A stretch of DNA of 38,198 bases from positions 1 through 38,198 of the forward strand of contig JAFISE010000239.1 in the NCBI GenBank assembly GCA_022560025.1, in the 5' to 3' direction. A model generated the notes under the pieces. That model saw only the letters and a list, made by a program, of their open reading frames with translations. It searched no databases and was not told the origin of the DNA. Of this stretch, positions 17,656-26,414 are shown one piece after another; the stretch's first letter is position 1; each line of letters starts with the position of its first letter. Source of the DNA: Stagonosporopsis chrysanthemi (Eukaryota; Ascomycota; Dothideomycetes; Pleosporales; Didymellaceae). Both the position numbers and the translations under genes were made by a program.

Positions 17656-18683
17656 GTCAGTATCACACACTCTCCTCGCTGTCGACACAATGAGATGTGG
17701 CGCCGGGCGAGTGCTAAGGTGTGGGTGGAAAGCTGTAGTCGGACGACGGATCAGACGGGTTAGACGATTAGATTGGTGGGGTTGGGTTGGATGCGAGGCG
17801 GTGGAGTAGTGATGTGGTGCGGTGTGGTGCACTAGCCGTGCAACGGGACGGGACGGCAAAAAAAAAACGGGCGTGAGTAGGTGAAGTGAAGTGAAGGATG
17901 TTTGCTGTGCACGCACACACAGATAATCCGCAGACTGTAAATGGCAGATAGTGCAGAGCGGCGAGCAGAGAGCAGCAAGCAGCGCAATACACACACCGTC
18001 CTTGTCCTACACACCATCGACTCAGTAGTTCGGCTTGGGATGTATACGCAGCGTGTCGCGTGGCTGCGGCTTTGGGTGAGCGTAGTTTCCCGTACCGAGC
18101 CCATGTCTTTGCCCTTGCCCTTGACCCAGCGGCTTGTGGTGTAATAAAACGGACATGCTGAACGCGGATACCAACTAACGGGATTACGTATTTGCCTGGC
18201 GCTTGCGCTGGCAGGGCATTCTCTTGACCGGTACCCGGCTGGAATGGAGTGTTTGTTTGCAAAAACTGCGATACTGGGCGTAGTAAATATCGATTTTCTT
18301 TTCCGGGGGAAGGGAATCAGAAGAAGTTGCAACCTAGGTGTTCATCTCGTGGTATGATGAAGTGAGCGTGTGGATATGCAGTAGTGGGCTCACACGGGTG
18401 TTGCGGGCAGGAAAGTGGATGAATAGACTGAGAAATGCTATGTGATGGAATAGTGACATGGAGGTGGTGGGAGGAGGGTTGTGTGGACCATCTTGGAGAA
18501 TAGCAGTTGTTGCATGGTGATTGAGACAAAGCATAGATGATGTCTGCTAGTTAATTTCACAGCTTGAGAACTGGCTTCAGTTGTGGCGAATGGCAAGCTC
18601 AACAAGGGTGTTGCAGATGGGCATATGGTATTCGAACTTGTACTCTGTTCATTGCCGACTTCTGTGTAGCATAATCGTCACCA

Positions 18684-20153
18684 TCAACGTCCCTTCTTGG
18701 CGTTGACGTTCTTCCCTGCGCCGACCTTGACCCTTCCGCCAGCTCGTCCACGATCACCAGTCAGAATACCGGGCAGGTAGTCCTGATCCATCATATCGCT
18801 AGCTTTCTCCCTCTTATCCTTGACCATCTGCCTTGTATACTCCTTCTGATCCTCCGTCAGGATAAGATCGCGTCCCCATCCGCCCTTGCCGCCACCAATG
18901 CCACTCCACTTCGTGTTTGCCGTACCCGCGATAGGCTTGGGGATGCTGAACTTGTCACCGCGCTTGTTGTAGGTGTAGTTCTTGGCGAGGTGGATGTGGA
19001 ACTCGCCCTTTGCGTTTGTGCTGCACGAGACGCGCGCGAGGGTTGCGCCACCGCAGCGGGGGCAGAACTGCTTGCTCATGTCCTTGACAATCTGGAAGCA
19101 GGCGTGGCAGCGCAGAACCTTGGAGGAGAGCTTCTTGATGCGCTGCATGTTGGTTGTGATGAGTTTGAGGTTCATCTGCAGCAGGACGTTTTGCATGGCG
19201 AAATCAATCGTCATAGTGGATACGTCCATTTGCGTGGGGCCCTGGGTGCGAACGTTTGCCTGCTGGGTAGTGTCCTTGACTTGATGTTCGGGGAGGTTGG
19301 TTTCGGTGATCCATTCGCCGTCGTCGTCATCCTCGTCGTCAGACTCAGGAGGGGTGGGCTGCTGATGTGGCTCTTGCGTCGAAGCAATATCGAGAGACGA
19401 CAAACCCGTCTCAAGAGACTCGGTAGCCGGTGCAGCTTGCTGCGCAGACTCTGAGGTGCTTTCAACCTCTGCGGGCTTCTCCTCTGTGGGCAAAGATGCT
19501 TGCGCCACAGGCTCCTCAGACTTTTGCTGGGGCTCGGCCTCAGTTGCGGGCTGCTCGAGAATCATCTCGTTCTCGGGTTCGGGCAATACCTTCTCCGGTT
19601 TGTTGTTCTTCTTGTTTTGGCCCCTTTGCTTCTTTGAGTTCTTCTTAGACTTCGTAACAGTCGACCACTCATCCTCCTCTTCAGCTTGACCATTTTCAGC
19701 GGCTGCCTGCTCCCGAGCAGCCTTAGCAGCCTCCTTCGCTTCTTTCTGCCTGCGTGACTCCTCTTCCTCTTCAGGCCTCAGCTTGATCGGGCCCTTTGGC
19801 ACCGACCTCAGACCCCAATCTCCGCCATTCCTCTCGCAGTGAATCTCGTACGCCAGCGCCAAGATGCCCAGATCCTGCCTACTGAGTACGGCATGGTCGC
19901 CTGTCTTTTTACTGAAGGCGATGACAGCATCGTAGCTTGCTGGGCTTGGGTTGCGGACTTTCAGAAACGGCATCAACGTGGTCTGCACACGCATCCGAGT
20001 GGCTTCATCTCGAATCTCAGAAATGATAGCCGGGGTGGTGTAGAGCTCTTCTGCGGAGTTGATAATGCTTGAGATTGAAACAACGTTCTTGATCAATGGG
20101 CCAGTGTCCAGGATCAGCGAATGGATCGGCTTTTGGGTTGGTTCGACAGCCAT
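18684..20153 (-). CDS. NOB1: 20S pre-rRNA D-site endonuclease Nob1
   Basis: Makes the final cut at the 3' end of 18S rRNA in cytosolic pre-40S particles. The start is taken at the ATG at 20153 (MAVEPTQKPIHSLILDTGPL), giving 489 residues. The open frame continues 20 codons upstream, but those lack family resemblance. The PIN domain covers about residues 10-135: LDTGPL with the first catalytic Asp near 16, SEIRDE with Glu near 46, and GDHAVLSRQDLGIL with Asp near 86 and 94. A long charged, low-complexity linker (about 130-300) contains KKNSKKQRGQNKKNN and acidic SDDEDDDDGEW. The zinc ribbon is CHAC...CPRC, with Cys near 349, 352, 364 and 367. The family hallmark YNKRGDKFSIPKP follows. The C terminus is basic (Lys/Arg/Gly). 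The linker is longer than in yeast Nob1 (459 aa). No intron is needed. Confidence 0.96.
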   Translation of the reverse strand: MAVEPTQKPIHSLILDTGPLIKNVVSISSIINSAEELYTTPAIISEIRDEATRMRVQTTLMPFLKVRNPSPASYDAVIAFSKKTGDHAVLSRQDLGILALAYEIHCERNGGDWGLRSVPKGPIKLRPEEEEESRRQKEAKEAAKAAREQAAAENGQAEEEDEWSTVTKSKKNSKKQRGQNKKNNKPEKVLPEPENEMILEQPATEAEPQQKSEEPVAQASLPTEEKPAEVESTSESAQQAAPATESLETGLSSLDIASTQEPHQQPTPPESDDEDDDDGEWITETNLPEHQVKDTTQQANVRTQGPTQMDVSTMTIDFAMQNVLLQMNLKLITTNMQRIKKLSSKVLRCHACFQIVKDMSKQFCPRCGGATLARVSCSTNAKGEFHIHLAKNYTYNKRGDKFSIPKPIAGTANTKWSGIGGGKGGWGRDLILTEDQKEYTRQMVKDKREKASDMMDQDYLPGILTGDRGRAGGRVKVGAGKNVNAKKGR

Positions 20154-23100
20154 TTCGACGACAGGAAATAGCGACAGCTTGGTAACAAGGTACCTTGGTG
20201 ATTTTCGGCTCACACGCGATCGCTTGTGACTTTGTCGTTGCAGGAAGTTGGGTTTTCACGTCACAAAATTTCATCACAGTGGCGCGGGGTGTACCAAAGA
20301 GGAAATGCGCTAACCGACAAAGGCCTCGCGCTATATATGATGAGCCTGCAATGAGCAGCGACATGTAAGTGGTCCTTCCGCGATTCTAGTTCCCGCGAAG
20401 TCACTTTCAACATCCAGGAACCCATGTAGCCGCGATTGCCGCAAGGCTGGTCTCACTTCACTCACGCCAGACTCAGCTGCATGACTCGCCATCGAGCAGT
20501 GGGACAAGCCTTGCCATTACCAACAACTGCTAACGCTAAGCAGCAACCCTGGTCATCCCATACCATAGTATGACCGCATTGTTGCCGCGGACCACGGATA
20601 TTGTCTGAGCCGGTTCGATATGTAACGCTCTGTACACGGTAACGAGCCCGGCGATGGTGTGTTGAGCGCGTTCGGCAGCTACGGGGAAGCGAGTCGTGCT
20701 CCGGATTACTCGCCGATGGTCAACGACATCGACTATCTATCTGAATGCGTTTGTTGCATGCTGTGGCATCCACGAGTACTGCCATCAGGTACTTATTTGA
20801 CAAGTACCCGCCCAAATCCTCAGGATGGAGACCCTTGGAAGCCAATATGGATTTAATCTTCGCATCGGGACCGTGTGCAGTCTTTTTCGGGTTCGAAAGC
20901 CTATCCACGGTGTCCAGACTGTCGGGTCCCACAACAAGCCCCTTCGTCATGAGACAGTTTAGCGATACGCCGCTCACACAAAGAAGCGATGGTGATGATG
21001 TCACGTAGACATGCAATCATCCGACCAAGTCTGATGCGGCACAGTCTTCTTCGTCGACATGGTATACATCACCCTGCCACGGTGATGTGGATTGTTCGGC
21101 CGAGTTGCCCGGTACTCCTTCGTGCGTGGAATGAGTCCGTGGAAGCAGAGCCACGGACGATATGTGAAGCGTTCGTTGATCGCTCAACCATGCCTGGACA
21201 CGACTTGGCCTAGTCGTGCGGTTCATCCCACTTCTAATCATGCTTTTTGTATCCCAGCCAAGCAAGCCTTGGTCCTGACGTTCGACTGGCGCTCAGTGCT
21301 GATTGGTCCTCCTTCCTATAGGGCTTGAGCATGACGTCTCTTCCAGTGAGATCGTGCCCCCAATTTCAGCCAGCCCGGTGCGTGTATGACCCTGATTTGA
21401 CCAGCGACTCAAGCTTATGAGGATTTGCTATTACTGTCAATCTCATTCCGATCACTACGGCGTAGTAAGCGTACAAGCTGCATCCAAGGCTCTGGGGCTC
21501 GGGTGTCAGAAAACGATTGGAGACGGCATCGTTCACTTGTTGCGTGGCGCTCCGACCTTTCGGAAGGGTATGGAAGGGTATGTGAGCATCATCGGATGCT
21601 CGGGGAACGCTTTCGCTCGGTAGGCGGTGACTAAACACCAGTCTACTGGTGCTCGCTGCACTGGCGGATGTGGCTCTGGAGTGTCCGCATGACCTGGGAT
21701 GACGATGTGGTGTCTCGAGCTCTGTCGACCGGTGAGGACTACTTCGAGCTTGCCGCGGTCGGCGATAGGATTTATATGGGCGAAGTCGTACGCGAAGTCC
21801 TGCTTCCGGTGAGCAATTGACAGGGCCATGCAGGCGGCTACAGATCAGTCAGGCCATTGCTGAGTTAGGTCAATGGGCCAACAGCCGCTGCAACCGTGCC
21901 TTACCTTTAACGGGATTGACGTTAGTCTTGCGAGGCTCTTTCGCCAATATGAGCTCAAAACAGCTTGACGGAAGTAAGGAGGGCAATACAAAAGGCAAAA
22001 CGAGGCAAACCTGCAGGACAGAGAGTCCTGCTCGAAACCATCCCTTTGACAAAGCGCCCTTAGCGTGGTAGCATCCTGGCATACGGTCTCCTACTTAAGC
22101 CTCACAGTCCCACAACTCTCGAACTCAAGGCCTGGCTTTGTTACATGATCAAACAATGACTCTCTCGATGTATTCGAATATTCGCTTGATCCGTTTCAAC
22201 ATTTACCGACTCATGGGATTCGGTCGTCGCGATTAGCGCGCGCGCCGACGGCGGCGTCTGTTTGACTATCGCAGCGGTCCGCTTATAACCCCTCTTGCCA
22301 AAGAGCAGAGCCGCAATGCTCATCACGGTCGCATACGTCCACCCGCTAGTTCTCGGGTTACCTTCAGCATGTGGGTTCTAAACACGCCAGAGCTGACAGC
22401 CATACTCAAAGCCACCTCGCTGACGGGCTCCTCCATCCTTCCAACAATGCTGTTGTTGGGCGCCTCCGCATGATGGTGCAGCACACTTGGCGGTTATCTC
22501 GCGAAAGACATGCCCCACAGCCTAGAGGTCTGCGGTCGAGCATTTACTGGAAACGAACTACTGCCGGCAGGACTGCATGTTTGGTCCATCCTTCGTGGAG
22601 CACTACGGCCGCCTATCCAGAGCGTCTGCCTCTAAGAGGCATGATACTGGTGCTCCATTGACGCCGGGCTCCACTCTACCCTTTTCTGGCTGGCTCTGCC
22701 GCTTTTACGGTTGACTGGGTCTATGCACCACAGCAGCATGGGTCGATGCTTTGCTCTCAGCAAGATCCCCGGCTTCTCGACGCACCGCTGACCGGGCTGA
22801 CATGCGTGAGCAGCATGTGCTTTCCAGTCTCTCGAAGTCTTCAAGTAGAGATCAAATGACCGTACGGAGCGGTGGCGACCTTGTCCAACAGCACATAATC
22901 TTCGTCCACGCCACGACGCTTCGCTGATAGACCGACCTGCGAGCCTCGTACGACCGACCGTCAACGCGTCAACGGCACGCGCGGTCCCATATGCTGTAGC
23001 TGGCGGGGTAAGAGAGGCCCGTCGCTGGTCCAGTCGGTTAGCTTCTGCAGCCGATGCATCACCACTGGCCGCCATGACGCTTCAGGGCCTTGCTCAGGCT

Positions 23101-23177
23101 TATCAGAAGCTGGGGCTTCCTTGCACATTCGCAAAGTAATATGGTGACAAACGCGGTCGGCTGACACTAGGCCATGC
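20154..23177. other. gene-poor spacer of about 3 kb
   Basis: It begins with the NOB1 promoter; a TATATAT stretch lies at 20332-20338, about 180 bp upstream of the NOB1 ATG. The rest has only short overlapping frames (for example 22632-23075 minus) with no domain. A short hairpin occurs near 22013-22031 (CAGGAC...GTCCTG). I found no transposase, reverse transcriptase, long terminal repeats or tRNA. Composition is close to 50% GC rather than strongly AT-rich, so heavy RIP is not obvious. Confidence 0.5.
20332..20338 (-). promoter_or_regulatory. candidate TATA element of NOB1
   Basis: A TATATAT stretch within GC-rich surroundings lies about 180 bp upstream of the NOB1 start codon. Position and sequence fit a fungal TATA element; there is no direct evidence of use. 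Confidence 0.3.
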
Positions 23178-24168
23178 ATGCCTTCCTTTTACGATCATAT
23201 TCAGCAGAGCCGCATTGAGATACGCAGGATAAATGATGGGTGGGATGGGTGGCATTACGATACGTATTGGTACGGGTTGTTCGCATTTGCGGAAAATTCG
23301 AGTCTCAGAACCAGGTTGATTTCCAGAGCCAGCTTTGTTATTCAAGCACCCATTAGCGATGGTTAGCAACTATCTGTTTTTCCGCTATCGTTACTGACCT
23401 AGCGACCAACAGCCAGCCTTCATCTTTAAGATCGATGAGGTACGCGAACGCTCTGATGTTGAGGAATCTGTAGATGCCAACGGACATTGGATGCCATCAT
23501 ACGTTCGTGGAGAAAACCAGCCTGTAACGGAAGGGGTGACAGGGACTTTGTGGATATGCAATGGCAACCAGATTTGGGCTCTACCAGGAAACACTGCACC
23601 GGATAATACGCACGTGTGGAAGACATATTCGATGTTCTTCAGCGGTGGGTACGGCTTTCGAGTTATGCGTGGGAATGCTACCGCCCCGAGCGATGACCAA
23701 GCGTACCACCCTCTAGGGTTTGAGCATCATGGTAACGATGGCTGGTCATCTTACCTAACAAACGTGATGATTGAACCAACTCTACGCTGTCACAGGGCAG
23801 ACCAGGTCTGGACCGGGATGCTGCTACCTAACACCTACCATGGGGCTCTGACCGCAGAGCAACAATATGGCGGTCTGAAAGGAGAGCTGCCTATCTTCCT
23901 GGCCCTTGTAGCGTTCGCCATGCCACCACACCTTCTCCAGACCTACCTGCCGGCCATGATGCTGAATGGTGTATGGCAGCAGTTCAACATGCAGAACGGA
24001 TGTACGTATCTTATCCCATACACTGATGATACTGTCATCAATCTAACAAAGAGGCTAGGGATCCATAAGCGCGGCGTCGTCGTCACTGTCTACACATTCC
24101 CGGGAGGCTCCTCTGTCGCGGATCTGAGGCACGCTGAGGGAGGCTCGGGCCAGAGGTACTATGTTTAA
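23178..24168 (+). CDS. two-exon orphan protein of unknown function
   Basis: Exon 1 is 23178-23361 (MPSFYDHIQQSRIEIRR...). A 55-bp intron (23362-23416) has a gttagc donor, a CTGAC branch site near 23395 and a CCAG acceptor. Exon 2 is 23417-24168. The join is in frame (…APISDAFIFKIDEVRERS…) and gives 311 residues. I recognise no family. The protein is rich in Trp, Tyr and Gly (for example DGWDGWHYDTYWYGLFAF). It has no evident N-terminal signal peptide, and its most hydrophobic segment is LPIFLALVAFAMPPHLLQTYL in the second half. Low-complexity sequence is absent, unlike its neighbours, which supports a real folded protein. It stands in the same orientation as nothing nearby, between a 3-kb gene-poor spacer and palindromic repeats. 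The donor is not the commonest type, and further upstream exons cannot be excluded. Confidence 0.6.
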
Positions 24169-24192
24169 AAGTCCTAGGCTTGAAGCACTGCA

Positions 24193-24267
24193 ACTACGCT
24201 CGGAGCACTGCACTCGAAGTGCTGCACTTCGATGTGCTCGGTACTACGCTGGAGGCACTCCGCTCGA
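24193..24267. repeat. diverged 25-bp direct repeats enclosing a near-perfect palindrome
   Basis: Copy 1 (24193-24217) and copy 2 (24243-24267) both start ACTACGCT and end CTCGA, with about 5 differences in 25 bp. Overlapping and just after copy 1 is the palindrome at 24214-24232: 9-bp arms TCGAAGTGC and GCACTTCGA around a single T. Copy 2 leads into a second small hairpin (CTCCG...CGGAG). The set starts 25 bp after the orphan gene's stop. It may be 3' UTR structure or the remnant of a miniature element. Confidence 0.7.
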
Positions 24268-24310
24268 CGGAGTTAAGACCTCGTCAGCCTTATAGCCTTA
24301 CGACACTCAG

Positions 24311-24335
24311 CCCTACGCCCTACGCCCTACGCCCT
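24311..24335 (+). repeat. CCCTACG heptamer repeat
   Basis: Three perfect CCCTACG units are followed by a partial fourth. The reverse strand reads CGTAGGG, which recalls but does not match the fungal telomere unit TTAGGG. It is a short simple repeat in the spacer. Confidence 0.75.
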
Positions 24336-24983
24336 CCCATCCGTACCTGCCAAGATCCCTTCCGTCTTCCACATCCTTTCCGCGGCTGTTTTCCCACTAC
24401 ACTCCACTGGGTGCCGCATATACGTTTCCCCTTCCTGCCCCGACGTCTTAACGTTACTACTTGGACGCTCCTTAATTGTCTGCCTGCCTGGCAGTGCACC
24501 GCACGAATACAGCCGCCCTTACTGGGACATGTTGAAAGGCTGCTCCTGTTCTCATACTCAAATTGTTATCTTTTCATACCCAGAGTAGCTCAGATGGTAT
24601 CATGCCCCTCGCGTATACATATGAATATATAACCTTTCGTCTCAATGGTGGAATGTTTTAGATTGAGCCGTGTTGGATGTGAAGTGAAGTCAAGTCAAGT
24701 GAAGTGAAGGGAGTATATATACTAGCCATTGTCGTCTCTACTCTGCTCTGCCATGTCATGAACACTCTCTGGCGTCGCTGTGATGGAAACCCCTCTAACG
24801 CCGCCCTATGCTGTGCGTGCTGGCCCCTGCTCCTCTCTGGGGCGGGCACGTGGTATACAGTCAGTACTATTACAAGTTCCTCCGAGTTTGTACATCTCAA
24901 GCCCCGTCTTCGTGCTCGAGTGAACCGCGTGGTCGTGCTGGAGCGCATCTCGTGGTCGTCCTCGTGGTCGTGGGATGTCGCAT

Positions 24984-25913
24984 CTATGCAATCGGTTTAC
25001 TGCGCTCGTCCTCGGGCATCCTCTGCATGCATCGTTAGCCCAGTTTCACAACCCTTCCCCCAAACCCGCATGACAAAACAAACACCAGAAAACTCACCAT
25101 ATACGCATCAATCGCCGCACTGAATACCGCAAACCCCGCACACCCCACCGCCACCGCCTGCGGCCCCGCATTCCGCGCCAGCACGCCCCCCGTGATACAC
25201 CCGCCCGCCACGCCATTGTACAGGTCGTTCTTGGCGCGCAGCCCCTCGATCGCGCACTCGGTCCCGCTGAAGATGGCGCCCACCTTGGCGAAGTTCTTGC
25301 CCGACGCCAGCGACGAGCGGTACATGTCGCGCAGGCCGTGCTTGATTTGCTGTTTCATGGGCAGGTCGGAGATGTGCGGGGCGGCGGGGGAGAGGACGGA
25401 GGAGGGGGCGACGGCGGCGGCGGTTGCAGAGGGAGAGGCGGCGGAGAGGGCGCTTGTTGCGGCGGACGAGGGGAGAGTGTGTGTGCTGGCTGTGGAGCTG
25501 GTGGCGGCGGCGCGCACGGCGTTGGTGATTGGGGTACTGGATGGTTTCTGCGCGGCGGGCGAGGGCGAGGCTGTCGATGTCGCTGTCGAGGGCGTGGTGA
25601 CTGCCGCGCCCGCGGCCACGGGCGATGTTGCAGCGGTCGGTAAGGGCTGGCCCATGGGTGTGTCGTAGCGCATCGATGCCATGAAGAGGCCGAACATGGC
25701 GCCTAGGCCACCGCCCATGACGCCTGCCATGACTGTCTTGCCGACGCAGGATTCCATCGAGGATTGGATCTAACATGTCTATCAGCATGGGGATCTGGGG
25801 GACCGTGGCGGGGGATGGCGCACCATCTTTGTCATCTGCACTTCTTGCTCTGACATGCCGGCGGTGGGGTTCATGCCGGCCATCATACCAGTGGGATTTT
25901 GCGGGAACGCCAT
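24984..25913 (-). CDS. TIM22: mitochondrial inner membrane translocase subunit Tim22, with large insertion
   Basis: Channel-forming subunit of the TIM22 complex that inserts carrier proteins into the mitochondrial inner membrane. Exons are 25913-25824, 25769-25098 and 25022-24984. The introns are 54 bp (gtgcgc donor, ttag acceptor) and 75 bp (gtgagt...gcag). All joins are in phase 0, giving 266 residues. Exon 1 ends EVQMTKM; exon 2 opens IQSSMESCVGKTVMAGVMGG (first membrane span, about 40-62). The conserved block ASGKNFAKVGAIFSGTEC and EGLRAKNDLYNGVAGGCITGG holds the remaining spans. Exon 3 supplies the tail RMPEDERSKPIA. Cys near 38 and Cys in GTEC match the family's disulphide pair. Between span 1 and span 2 lies an Ala/Ser/Thr/Pro-only stretch of roughly 85 residues (about 74-160) that typical Tim22 (about 180-210 aa) lacks. 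The unusual first donor is the weakest part of the model. Confidence 0.92.
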
Positions 25914-26414
25914 TGTGATGATGAGTATGAGGCGATCGAACAGATCACAGCCGCCGAAGAAGAAGAGGAAGGGAGGGAGATGATTGGAGATGGGATGCGG
26001 CGCGATGTCGCTGCGCGGCAACAACTTTTGCGGAGAAGACGGAGGTGGTTGGCACGTGCTGCTCGTGGCTCGTCAGCCTTGCGCTCAGCGCTCTACTCCT
26101 GCAAAGCGATCATGTCGCAGCCCTCATATCCAAGCTTGACGACTCTGTAGTGCTGTATGCATATCTTATAGTGTGTGATATATTTCGAAGTCTTATGCTA
26201 TGCTTCTATATGTGTAAAATCTTAATACTAGGTACATGCCAGCGGCAACCACGAACGCCTGTTTCGCCATTCTCCGTCAAGTGTCGTCCACAAGCCGCCA
26301 TACTGAAGTCCCCCTCTAAGTCAGAATAATAAATGAATAGACATTCGTTTAGACATTGTGGTCTAGATGCGTAGCGTCGTCAATAAGTAAGTCGTCTGTA
26401 CAGATCGTTCGTCA
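25914..26414. other. intergenic: TIM22 promoter and 3' flank of the DUF4048 gene
   Basis: A 0.5-kb spacer between two minus-strand genes. A purine-rich GAAGAAGAAGAGGAAGG stretch lies near 25957-25973 in the TIM22 leader. The part from about 26140 is AT-richer and should be the 3' UTR of the DUF4048 gene. No gene seen. Confidence 0.5.

Larger units (their letters stand above)
16409..18683. other. low-complexity region between ERG7 and NOB1 (one doubtful ORF inside)
   Basis: This 2.3-kb stretch has a 20-G run (16421-16440), a C/T-rich tract (about 16537-16740), a CCCAGA hexamer repeat (about 16798-16820) and GGT/GTG-rich DNA around 17155-17210. Its right part (about 18000-18683) is less biased and should hold the NOB1 3' UTR. 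Open frames are abundant because composition suppresses stop codons. Only one, at 16684-17655 on the minus strand, is listed, with low confidence. Confidence 0.55.
24169..24983. other. intergenic between the orphan gene and TIM22, repeat-rich
   Basis: This is the convergent 3' region of the orphan gene (plus) and TIM22 (minus). It contains a palindrome and diverged 25-bp repeats (24193-24267), CCCTACG heptamers (24311-24335), and a GAAGT/CAAGT pentamer run near 24678-24709. Open frames overlapping the TIM22 tail are shadows. Confidence 0.55.

Noticed and set aside
20880..20900. GGTTCGAAAGCC, similar to a tRNA B box
   Set aside because: Spacing of the final CC is wrong and there is no A box at the proper distance upstream.
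22632..23075. 147-codon minus-strand frame upstream of the orphan gene
   Set aside because: Arg/Ala/Ser-rich, no domain, and overlapping frames on the same strand; looks like chance.
24311..24335. CCCTACG repeats as interstitial telomere
   Set aside because: The 7-bp unit differs from CCCTAA and there are only about three copies.
24580..24660. tRNA-like start (GTAGCTCAGATGGTATCATG) resembling a Pol III A box
   Set aside because: No matching B box (GGTTCGANNCC) or cloverleaf follows; the downstream sequence is AT-rich and does not pair into acceptor or T arms.
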